From NCBI GenBank assembly GCA_900318085.1, contig ONJF01000004.1, positions 78,319 to 142,318 on the forward strand: a stretch of DNA of 64,000 nt, in the 5' to 3' direction. The translations under genes and the position numbers were made by a program. The first letter of the stretch is position 1, and each line of letters opens with the position of its first letter. Positions 26,661 through 34,993 of the stretch are shown here, one piece after another. The notes beneath the pieces are model-generated. The model was not told where the DNA came from and ran no database searches. It saw only the letters and a list, made by a program, of their open reading frames with translations. The DNA comes from an uncultured Bacteroidales bacterium. Lineage in GTDB: Bacteria > Bacteroidota > Bacteroidia > Bacteroidales > F082.

Positions 26661-26666
26661 ACGGTG

Positions 26667-26701
26667 CAAAAATAGACAAATTTCTTGAAATAACAAGCAA
26701 A
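26667..26701 (-). promoter_or_regulatory. Promoter of module A
   Basis: Minus strand TTTG (26701-26698), 23 bp, TATTTTTG (26674-26667). Same arrangement precedes copy B. Confidence 0.65.
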
Positions 26702-26820
26702 TCCATGAAAAAAAACACCTCTGACTGCTTTTTGTCGCTTTTATGCGTCTTATTGCCCATGTTTTACATCATAACCTGCCAACCATTTTTGTATATTATG
26801 CCTAAAAGCCAACAAAAGAA

Positions 26821-26849
26821 GACCGCCACAAGAAAACCCTGTGGCGGTC
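26821..26849 (-). terminator. Terminator after MucBP-like lipoprotein
   Basis: GACCGCCACA (26821-26830) pairs perfectly with TGTGGCGGTC (26840-26849); on the minus strand a T-rich stretch follows. It separates the upstream operon from module A. Confidence 0.65.
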
Positions 26850-26891
26850 ACGTGAAAACCTATCGTATTTGCGCTGTATAACCCGTAACGG

Positions 26892-28301
26892 TTATTTTTC
26901 AACATCATAATCGTATAAGAATCTGACGAAACTACCTTCTTCTGACAACACGATACTTATGGATGGGCCTACTATTTCATATCCGGGAAAATCTGTATCT
27001 ATTGACCGATAATTATAACCATAAATATCTACGGCTCTTATTGTTATAGTTTCTCCAACATAGCCATATATCTCCGTTGGAGGGCCTAATTCTTCCCAAG
27101 TATTAATATCTAAGTAAGAAACATCAACCCGCACTTCCATTGGTTCTTTTTCATAATAGAAGATGAACTCATTCAAGTACGGATTCTCGGAAAGAACGAG
27201 GGTCATCTCACTGGGTGCCAAATACATGTAGCCAGGAACAACTACTGCACATTCCGTTATTTCAGAGCCAGCCTCGCAACCGGTAGCCACTTTTCCCGGA
27301 AAGAGCGGCTCTCCTGTATCAATATCCAAATATGAAACCGTATAGTACGTATAGTGGGCCATGGGGACCACCTCCATTGCAGTCTGCACCTTGCTCAATC
27401 GGCTGCGGACGATGAAGTCGGGCATTTGCCCGCTGTTCCATGCGACAGACATCTCGTAGATTGTCTCGTCTGTCAAGTTGAAATAAGATGGCCAAGACAC
27501 ATCGCCGACGACTTTCACCGTGAAGCCGTTCTCGAGCGTTCCGGCGGGCACCATGATGGTGAAGTCGATTACCGCGTCCCTGGAAAGCTCCACGCCATCA
27601 GGACCGCAGTCGAGGGTGATGATGTGCTTGTTGGGCGCGTTGTTGGCCACCGTGCTGTTGAGCGTGGCCTCGCCGTCGAGGCCGCTGATGGTGGTGGTGC
27701 AGCTGCCCCAAAGCACGTCGTTGGGGTTGTTGGAAGTGATCACCACACTTTTCACCTTATAGATGTGCCTATCGTCGTATTGCGAGCAGGTCAGCGGGAA
27801 CACCACGCCGCCCAGCACGTTCTTGAACTCAAGGTCTTCATCAGTCGAGCATGCCATCATAGGCATGGCCTTGGTGCCGAACGAGTTGGCCCTGTAGGTC
27901 TGGACAGCGGGCAGGTCGAAGGTGGCGGTTGTGGCCGAGGTGATGGTGTTGGCCGTTCCGGCGGTGCTGGTGGCGGGATAGATGGCTGTGTAGTTGGGGC
28001 TGAAGAAGCCAGCGCTCACCTCGCTCGAACGGAACGTGCCGTAGGAGGTGTTGGCGCCTTCGTCAAGGTCGAAGCCGAGGGCCTGGCCTTTGGTGTTGCG
28101 CACGACGATTTGGTCGTTTTCGTCCCATTTGACGGCTGAGCCGTCGAGGTAGGTCCTGCTGCCGTCGCCGCTGCCTTGCTCGGCTATGGCGTGGAAGCCG
28201 CGGCCGCTGGTTGTGCCGTTATCCTTGCCGCATGAGGAAAGGAAGCCGATTGCCACGAGGCATACTCCCACGAGGCGGAGGGTTTGTTTTCTGTTTCTCA
28301 T
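26892..28301 (-). CDS. Fimbrillin-like lipoprotein with two MucBP-like repeats
   Basis: 469 residues, lipobox in AIGFLSSCGKDNG. Residues about 30-300 follow the fimbrillin-like plan (SRTYLDGSAVKWDENDQIVV, FFSPNYTAIYPATS, LEFKNVLGGVVFPLTCSQ, FTIMVPAGTLENGFTVKV). In place of the lectin-like C-terminus of its neighbours it has two repeats, YYTVSYLDIDTGEPLFPGKV... and RVDVSYLDINTWEELGPPTE..., each ending in an aromatic strand, reminiscent of MucBP adhesin repeats. Its GC-richer N-terminus and AT-richer repeat region differ in composition, suggesting domain swap. No dedicated leader RNA; it lies 75 bp downstream of the middle lipoprotein and probably shares its transcript. Confidence 0.75.
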   Translation of the reverse strand: MRNRKQTLRLVGVCLVAIGFLSSCGKDNGTTSGRGFHAIAEQGSGDGSRTYLDGSAVKWDENDQIVVRNTKGQALGFDLDEGANTSYGTFRSSEVSAGFFSPNYTAIYPATSTAGTANTITSATTATFDLPAVQTYRANSFGTKAMPMMACSTDEDLEFKNVLGGVVFPLTCSQYDDRHIYKVKSVVITSNNPNDVLWGSCTTTISGLDGEATLNSTVANNAPNKHIITLDCGPDGVELSRDAVIDFTIMVPAGTLENGFTVKVVGDVSWPSYFNLTDETIYEMSVAWNSGQMPDFIVRSRLSKVQTAMEVVPMAHYTYYTVSYLDIDTGEPLFPGKVATGCEAGSEITECAVVVPGYMYLAPSEMTLVLSENPYLNEFIFYYEKEPMEVRVDVSYLDINTWEELGPPTEIYGYVGETITIRAVDIYGYNYRSIDTDFPGYEIVGPSISIVLSEEGSFVRFLYDYDVEK

Positions 28302-28376
28302 TTTTCTTGTAGTTTTGTTGTGTTTTGTCTTTTTTATTGCTGTACGCTTTATTGTTGCACGCTAACTAAAAGTACA

Positions 28377-30460
28377 TTACTCGGCTGGACAAACAAGTCG
28401 CACCGCAGTCCCATAATGTCGTGAATGTGATGTGTTAGGCCTAAGAATTGCTCTGTAGAAATACAAATAGTGGGCAAGATAACTATTATAATAATAGGTG
28501 GATGACCAGTAGCGTGCGTCAGAGTTCGTATTGCTGACATTAGTACTACCATCACGCCAGCCAGAACACGACAGGAAGATAGCACCTGCTTGCTCTAGCA
28601 GAGACCACTGGGCCTCCGTGAGTTTGCTATTTTCCCAATAATCCGTAGTGTTATAGGGTGTGACAAAATCCAGATGGTCCGAAGGCCAAGAGAAATCATC
28701 AGGATAAATAATAAGTCCATTAACACCAGTCCCACATGCAAGAACGCCATTCACTGTACTAACTTGGTTGTTGCTTGTGCCTCTAACAACCAATGCCGCC
28801 CTTGAATACCTATAAGTGCAGGTCCTATTGTTTAAAAGGTAGGCCCATTCGGATGAATTACCGCCTCTCGGAGTGCGCCATTGGATGCGGCCAGAAACGT
28901 TGCCGTCTTGGTTGCCGCCATTCAAAATGGCATTATAGCCCCAGTCAGCCTTACCTGAATTGCTGTACAGCTGGGTATAACTTGAGCCATAAGGATTATA
29001 ATGATTAGCATCCCGGCTTGTCGACCAAGGCTGCCAACATGTGGCAATGGGCGCATAGTCGTTGATACCGCTAGTGCCCCAACCGAACAGGTCAATCCAA
29101 CCAGCGTAATCTTCGGCAATAAAATAGTTGTTGCATCTCGTTCCTCCTTCATACACAAAGCCGTAATCATAATTGCCAACAAAATCAAACTGGCAGTCGG
29201 CAAAACGCCATGTGTTCGTCGAAGCTTGGTATTGCAGGTTACCCATCGAAAAGCGCACTTGTGTACCATCACCACGAACCGTGAAAACACTTCTGCTCCT
29301 GCCATTATTGGAATTGCTATAATAGTCGAAACGGGTGGCAAAGGGAATTGGAGTTCCATAAAACACCGTTCCAGCCTCGTTGGCAGCCCATGCGCGGACG
29401 AAATAGACTTCGTCTTCCTCTAGGCCGACAAGGTCAGCATCAAAACGTTTGGTTGACAGTATGTTGTTTGAGACGCAATTGGTCACATTGGCGCCGCCAA
29501 TGACGAGGTCGTCGGCAGGTGTGGCAAGATTGCTGGCCTTGGCATAAAGAATGCCGTATGAAACAGGAGTATTGTCAACCAAACCAAGGCCCAAGGCCGA
29601 GTTTTTGGTGATGAAAGTCGGACTTATCGTGGTCACCACCAGTGGCGTCACCACGATCTGAAGACTTTGATTAACTTTCATGACCACGCTGCGCGGGATG
29701 AAACCGCTGCCTGGGGAAGAGCTTGTCGACTTCTCATAGATCTTGTTGTTACCATTGTAGGCCTCCACCTTGAATCCACTTTCCAACGTCCCCGGGGGCA
29801 CCATGAAATAGAAGTCGGTCGGGACGGTGGCATCCAGGGCGACGCCTCCGCTGCACTCGAGCGTCAAGGTGTTGTCGCCTCCGCTCACATGCGCGGGCAC
29901 TGGATTGGAAGAGGTGCAGTCGGCAGTGAACACGCCCCATAGCTTCCGTTGCGAAAATCGAGTGTCTGCGTACTCGAGCTCGCCACCATGGGCATGGCGC
30001 CTTCGTCGAAGGTGTTGGCCTTGAACGACTGTGTGGAGAGCATGCTGAACGTGGCAGTGCTGCCGCTGATGGGGGTTGCAGTACCTTCGGCATTGGCCGC
30101 GGGATAGGCTGCCATGTAGTCGGGTTCGAAGAAGCCCTCGTTCGGGTCACCTGTATAGAAGGTGCCGTACATGGTGTTCTCGCCCTCCGTGAGTTGGAAG
30201 GTCAGCGTGCTTCCGTTGCCGCCTTGGTTGGCCACCTTGATATGGTCGCATGCCGACCAGTAAACGCCTGTCCCGTTTTCATTGCCCCATTCGGGGTTGA
30301 TGTGGGTCCTCTCCCCTTTCGATCCGCCGCCTTTCGTCTGCTCGATTTTGGCGCGGAAGCCGTTCTCGGGCACATCGTCGCCCGTGTTGCCGTTCTTCTT
30401 GCACGAGGCAACCAAGGCCAGGCACAAAATCCATAGGGCTATTCTACTTGTTTTCATCAT
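28377..30460 (-). pseudogene. Fimbrillin/FISUMP-like lipoprotein, disrupted (middle module)
   Basis: N-terminal part from MMKTSRIALWILCLALVAS with lipobox ASCKKNG reads through ...STQTLDFRN, then at about 29945-29950 jumps out of frame into KLWGVFTADC. In the intact module A protein about 27 residues (NVFGGICIPLTGG...LDPND) lie between those points, so the locus has a frameshifting deletion. The downstream part is open to the stop at 28377 and has the lectin-like end: YWSSTYYYNSYLAHYLYFYR ... GTAVRLVCPAE. As it stands the two halves could be made only separately. The last 100 bp before the junction are identical to module B, so a misassembly across a repeat is a serious alternative. Confidence 0.7.
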
Positions 30461-30527
30461 TCTTTGTAGTTGTGTTTGTTTTCTTTTTGCCTTTACTATT
30501 CTATTGTCTGCAAATCCAAGACCCGTG

Positions 30528-30809
30528 TCAAATGATGTTCGTACTCTTTTTTCCATTGTCTCTCGGGGTTTCTTCTTGGCTTTCAATGTTTTCAGAACTT
30601 TCAAAAACCACCTTCGTTTCCGTACTATCTGCTACCATCGTTGCAGTCTCTTCCCATTCAGGCACACCATAATCATCCTCAAGATTGTCTCGTCCAACAT
30701 AGGCGACCAATCCAATAATGACAGCCAACAGACACGAGACAACGGGACTATTGTTTGTGACTATGACAATGACCACCTCAACCCAACGCAGAAACTTTAG
30801 CATGTCCAT
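30528..30809 (-). pseudogene. Small membrane protein, middle module (C-terminal frameshift)
   Basis: Copy of the small single-span protein: VVSCLLAVIIGLVAYVGRDN is followed by the tail seen in copy B. Compared with copy B one T is missing (CCATTGTC against CCATTTGTC, near 30556), so the end becomes DNGKKSTNII in place of about 20 native residues. The N-terminus (MDMLKFLRWVEVVIVIV) is unrelated to the other copies and starts next to a dispersed repeat (30816-30870). No 50-residue peptide or leader RNA precedes it. Confidence 0.55.
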
Positions 30810-30815
30810 GAAAGC

Positions 30816-30870
30816 TGTCATGGTCAATGGCCAGGTCAAATAGTCTCAAAGTCCCGTGTCACGCGTCAAA
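30816..30870. repeat. Partial copy of dispersed palindromic element
   Basis: Shares GTCATGGTCA, GGTCAAATA and TCTC stretches and the end CGCGTCAA with the element at 50157-50277, plus AAAGTCCCGTGTC as found, inverted, at its other end. It sits where the leader RNA and peptide of a full module would be. Confidence 0.5.
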
Positions 30871-30948
30871 AACCATAAAGTCAAAAAACCATAAAAACTT
30901 AAATATGAGATGTTATTGGCATACTCTACCTTTCCAATCTTACCGGCA

Positions 30949-33142
30949 TCAATTCGCATCGCGCACAAGGCGGACGGGGAAGCCAGTACAACGCATATAC
31001 CCCCCGATCCAAGGTTCAATCTTCCGTTGGCCAAAACGCATGAGTCGTACACTGGCTGAATTGTGGACTGCTGTTGATGAATAAAAGGTTCTATCATACT
31101 TAGAAGAGTTTGTATCCTCCCCAAAGATCACCTCTTTTACTTCACGCCTACCAGTAGCCGGCAGGAAAACGCAACCCGCCCGCTCCAAAACAGACCACTC
31201 CGCTTCAGATAATGGTCTATATGAAAGGTTACTAGTAATGTTGTTTATATAGCTTAACGTACGTATTCCTTCTTCAGGGAGAGTAAACGAGTCGGGGAAT
31301 ATGACCAAGCCATTGACTGTATTGCCGCAAAACCAATGATCGTATCCGTCATAATTGATTTTTGTAACCGATTGGTTCACATTGCCATTCACATACAATT
31401 TAGCTCTCCAGACACGATAGTTTGGGCGATTCGGGGTTACGGGTTGAATCAGGTAAGCCCATTCCGTAATCTCGGAAGTACCATAATTGTTAGGTTGAGA
31501 GTACTGATTCAGCAAAGCACGCCATTGTCCAGGGGCATTGCCGCCGTTGCTGATGGCGTTGTAGACCCCCCAGTCGTAATTTGCATACTCGCCAATTAAG
31601 TCGTAATTAGTATAATTTTGAAAGCCATGTTTTACTGAAGAAGGACCGTAGCCGTATTCATTAACATCATTTTCAATTCTATCGTTTTCCCAAGAGTAGG
31701 GATAATAGCGTCTGACATGAGGATCATTAAGGTCGCGATAACCACTTGTTGCCCATCCGAAAAGGTCGATCCATCCGCCATAGCTTGACGAAATCAAGGC
31801 ATTGTCGCACTTCACACCGTTTTCATAGACGGTTCCCTTTTCTGCATCGCCCACAAAGTCCCATTGGTGTTCGGCGAAGCGCCACGTGCCTGGCGCGGTG
31901 GTGCCGTCGGCCCTGTTGTGGCTGCCCATGGCGGCATTGAATTGCAGGTTGCCTGCCGAGAACCATACCTTTCTGGTGGGCGACACGGAATATTCATAAG
32001 GGTTGCCACTCGGGTCAACCAATACGCCGGGATACGGACCTTCGAAATAGTCCATAAGCGTGGTGAAGAGGACGGGAGCGCCGTAATAGGGTATGCCCGC
32101 CGAGTTGGTGGCGAAGGCGCAAACATAATACTTGGTGTCTTCGTCGAGGCCTTCATACAGATTGCCATAGCATACGGTGCCTTGCACCACGTCGGTGGTC
32201 ACGAGCACGTTGGTGTTGGCGCTATTTAAGACGAGATCGGCGGCCGGGTTGCTCGGGTCAGTGATTTTGTCGTATCTAATAAAGAGCAGGCCTCGGGTGG
32301 TCGGTGTACCGGACGTCACTTGACCCAGTCCAAAGGCACTGTTCTTGGTGATGGACGTCGGGTTGACAGTGCGAACCTCCAGCGGCTCGACGACAATTTG
32401 CAGGCTGGTGTTCACTTTCATGACCACGCTGCGCGGGATGAAACCTGTAACAGGCGTTGCCGTCCAATTCGCAGTCTCATTGTAAATCATTGCAGTGCCA
32501 TTGTAGGCCGTCACGGTGAATCCGCTCTCCAACGTCCCCGGGGGCACCATGAAATAGAAATCAGTTGGAGTGGTGGCGTTGAGTGCGACACCCCCGCTGC
32601 ACTCGAGCGTCAAGGTGTTGTCGCCTCCGCTCACATGCGCGGGCACTGGATTGGAAGAGGTGCAGTCGGCAGTGAACACGCCCCATAGCTTCGTCGAAGG
32701 TGTTGGCCTTGTACGACTGCGTAGAGAGCATGCTGAACGTGGCAGTGCTGCCGCTGATGGTGGTTGCAGTGCCTTCTGCGTTGGCCGCGGGATAGGCTGC
32801 CATGTAGTCGGGCTCGAAAAAGCCGTCGTTCTGCTCGCCCGTGTAGAAGGTCCCATACATGGTGTTCTCGCCCTCCGTGAGTTGGAAGGTCAGCGTGTTG
32901 CCGCTTTGGTTAGACACCTTGATATGGTCGCCTGCCGACCAGTAAATACCAGTCTCTTCTTCATTGCCCCAGTCGGGGTTGATGTGGGTCCTCTCCCCTT
33001 TCGAACCGCCACCTTTCGTCTGCTCGATGGTGGCGCGGAATCCGTTTTCAGGTACGTCGTTGCCCGTGTTGCCGTTCTTCTTGCACGAGGCAACCAAGGC
33101 CAGACACAAGATCCATAGTGCTATTCTACTTGTTTTCATCAT
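30949..33142 (-). pseudogene. Fimbrillin/FISUMP-like lipoprotein, disrupted (module B)
   Basis: Starts MMKTSRIALWILCLALVAS with the same lipoprotein signal as the middle copy and reads the fimbrillin-like N-terminus to QSYKANTFDE, then at about 32690-32693 goes out of frame into KLWGVFTADC. About 45 residues present in module A are absent. The second half continues in frame to 30949 with WIDLFGWATSGYRDL, YDWGVYNAISNGGNAPGQWR, AEWSVLERAGCVFLPATG and GFPVRLVRDAN. The right-hand breakpoint (AAGCTATGGGGCGTG) is identical to the one in the middle copy, the left-hand one differs. Either a recombination hot spot or a repeat-collapse assembly artefact. Confidence 0.7.
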
Positions 33143-33175
33143 TTTTGTTTTTTGTTTGTTTTATTCTTGCCTTTA

Positions 33176-33457
33176 CTATTCTATTGTCTGCAAATCCAAG
33201 ACCCGTGTCAAATGTTGTTCGTACTCTTTTTTCCATTTGTCTCTCGGGGTTTCTTCTTGGCTTTCAATGTTTTCAGGACTTTCAAAAATCACCTTCGCTT
33301 CCGTACTATCTGCTACAATCGTTGCAGTCTCTTCCCATTCAGGCACATCATAATCATCCTCAAGATTGTCTCGTCCAACATAGGCAACCAATCCAATAAT
33401 GACAGCCAAAATGAAGAGCGAGGTTACTACTGGTCCTCCAACACCTTCTCTTCTCAT
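33176..33457 (-). CDS. Small single-span membrane protein (module B)
   Basis: 93 residues from MRREGVGGPVVTSLF. One membrane helix (VVTSLFILAVIIGLVAYVG) and an acidic soluble tail EDDYDVPEWEETATIVADS ending RVLDLQTIE. Orthologous in position to the module A protein: 17 bp after the 50-residue peptide and 33 bp before the lipoprotein start. Conserved helix and variable tail suggest the helix makes the shared contact. Family not recognised. Confidence 0.65.
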   Translation of the reverse strand: MRREGVGGPVVTSLFILAVIIGLVAYVGRDNLEDDYDVPEWEETATIVADSTEAKVIFESPENIESQEETPRDKWKKEYEQHLTRVLDLQTIE

Positions 33458-33474
33458 GGAACACCACAAAATGA

Positions 33475-33627
33475 TTACGGGAAAATAAAATAATCAAGCC
33501 CAACAGACTCTGTACTATTGCCTTGAATTCCTGAAGAACAAAAAACTACTGGCGCGCTGATTTCAATAATTTGGGCCCTGGGAGCCTCATAGGTTTGCCC
33601 CTTGGGGCGGTCTGCTACATTTTTCAT
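33475..33627 (-). CDS. Conserved 50-residue peptide (module B)
   Basis: MKNVADRPKGQTYEAPRAQI then IEISAPVVFCSSGIQG and GLDYFIFP, 50 residues, three substitutions from the module A copy. A longer upstream frame exists (ATG at 33753) but the upstream part is not conserved in frame in copy A and overlaps the second pseudoknot, so the ATG at 33627 is preferred. Function unknown. Confidence 0.65.
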   Translation of the reverse strand: MKNVADRPKGQTYEAPRAQIIEISAPVVFCSSGIQGNSTESVGLDYFIFP

Positions 33628-33958
33628 CCTACGATGTCTTCTTTTTAGTTGTCGTCCTGCCTCCGTTCCCAAAAGGCAAACATTACCAAAACATTGAGAT
33701 ACAGGAACGAGCCTAACATAGCCGCATCTCTTCCTTTTGTCGAAAACAAACAAAGAAGCGTGAGAGCAAGCTCACATCTAACTTGAAGGCTGTAGCAGAG
33801 GCCCGTAATAAAGGATGTATAACTAACTACTCACGCTATTGGGTGGGCGTCGTTATACAATCTCCTTTATTACCTGGCTGAAAACTGCTACATTCTCAAG
33901 TTAATCGAAGCAACCCTTGCTTCCTAGATTGTAATCTAGCGTCCTCTCGATGGCGAAA
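33628..33958 (-). ncRNA. Structured leader RNA, copy B (two pseudoknots)
   Basis: Sister of the leader at 26338-26660. Helices: 33780-33786/33896-33902, 33791-33798/33885-33892, 33805-33814/33864-33873 and 33817-33823/33852-33858. The loop CTCACGCT (33830-33837) pairs with AGCGTGAG (33757-33764); copy A has CCACGCT with AGCGTGG, so the two sides changed together. Second crossing set: 33664-33669 with 33704-33709 and 33696-33700 with 33726-33730. A 5'-proximal hairpin GAAGCAAGGGTTGCTTC also recurs, with changed loop, in copy A. Confidence 0.6.
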
Positions 33959-33966
33959 TGACGGGG

Positions 33967-34000
33967 CAAAAATAGACAAAAAATTGTTTTAGCAAGCAAA
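33967..34000 (-). promoter_or_regulatory. Promoter of module B
   Basis: Minus strand TTTG (34000-33997), 22 bp, TATTTTTG (33974-33967), as for copy A. Confidence 0.65.
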
Positions 34001-34023
34001 AACAAGAAAAAAAACGTTTTTCA

Positions 34024-34077
34024 TTGAAAAAAGCCATGATTGAGGAATCGGGTGATCGTTTCAGAAGACCTGAATGA
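34024..34077 (+). pseudogene. Stranded C-terminal tail of a C69 peptidase
   Basis: Reads LKKAMIEESGDRFRRPE then stop; the intact C69 peptidase at 21233-22957 ends KKAVIEQTGDRFRRPN. Only this 17-codon tail remains, 24 bp from the module B promoter, so a rearrangement has joined the array to the end of a second C69 gene. Confidence 0.7.
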
Positions 34078-34089
34078 TTGTTTGAATTT

Positions 34090-34170
34090 ATGTTTGTAGG
34101 GCTGCCAAACCATGGCAGCCGCTTGGGGAATTACCCTGCGGCTGCCACGATGTGACAGCCCTACAAACAT
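34090..34170. repeat. 80-bp hairpin element (MITE/REP-like)
   Basis: ATGTTTGTAGGGCTGCCA at the left mirrors CAGCCCTACAAACAT at the right; inside GGCAGCCGC pairs with GCGGCTGCC. The whole 81 bp folds on itself. No coding capacity. Confidence 0.65.
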
Positions 34171-34196
34171 TTTGATTTTCTACTATTTTTATAGGA

Positions 34197-34940
34197 TTAA
34201 TACAGTGTCTGGGCCCCCAGCTTTTCCAAGGGCTCATCGGGCAAATCCGACCAAGTCTCGGTGGGTTTCACATTGTCGTCCATCATGCTGAATGTCGTCG
34301 TCAGCTGCTTTTTGGTGAGATAATTGTTGCTCACGTTTTCCGCTTCGCCCGACATGCGTGAATACGATTGCACTTCAGAGCCGATCAGATAAAAGTCACC
34401 GTCCTGATACCTGTAGAGATAACTGTTCTGATCAACAGCCGAACTGCCCGCTGAATAAAACCACTCGATATCGAACTTCAAATCGCCCTCATCAGTGGTT
34501 TCAGAACCCACCGTAACAAAGCCAAATTCGTCTTCCGCCCCAGGTATCGTGTTCGGATATTCCTTGAAAAGCGAATACGTTTCGTCTCCTTTGCCGAAAT
34601 ATATGGCCAAAACAGGCTCGTTGAAGTTGTATTCATAGCCATCGTCACGAACCATCATGTTCTCCGGATTACGGGGTGTTGCACAAATAACCAAATCCTG
34701 GATACCGTCTTTGTTCAGATCACCTTGTTGGAGGCAAACCGTGTCGCAATTGTTCGGAAACAAGTCTTTGGCAGTGCCTTCTGGTTTGAATAATGCCGCA
34801 TCACCGATGTCCGTTGGTGTATCAACGGTTTGTTCATTTTGTTTTGGGGTCGATTCCCCATTGTTTTTGTTGTTTCCGTTTCCATCGCACGAACACAGTG
34901 CAAATGAAATGACAGCAAGTAGGATAAATACTTTTTTCAT
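34197..34940 (-). CDS. Lipoprotein with FG-GAP-like repeat
   Basis: 247 residues; signal and lipobox MKKVFILLAVISFALCSCDG. After an Asn/Gln/Thr-rich linker, residues about 65-240 contain QQGDLNKDGIQDLVICAT, an FG-GAP/EF-hand-like calcium loop, and FGKGDETYSLFKEY typical of integrin-like VCBS repeats. Paralogue of the next gene downstream in coordinates (34994-36226), same strand, 53 bp apart. Likely surface or periplasmic; ligand unknown. The GC-rich hairpin at 34090-34170 follows its stop. Confidence 0.75.
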   Translation of the reverse strand: MKKVFILLAVISFALCSCDGNGNNKNNGESTPKQNEQTVDTPTDIGDAALFKPEGTAKDLFPNNCDTVCLQQGDLNKDGIQDLVICATPRNPENMMVRDDGYEYNFNEPVLAIYFGKGDETYSLFKEYPNTIPGAEDEFGFVTVGSETTDEGDLKFDIEWFYSAGSSAVDQNSYLYRYQDGDFYLIGSEVQSYSRMSGEAENVSNNYLTKKQLTTTFSMMDDNVKPTETWSDLPDEPLEKLGAQTLY

Positions 34941-34993
34941 AACTAACTATTTAGGTTTAGGATTATACTTCAAATTCTTTTTATTCCGGATTG

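Noticed and set aside
26630-26881. 83-codon plus-strand frame over the module A promoter region
   Set aside because: It runs antisense through the promoter and the 26821-26849 terminator, has no ribosome site, and is not preserved in the copy B region.
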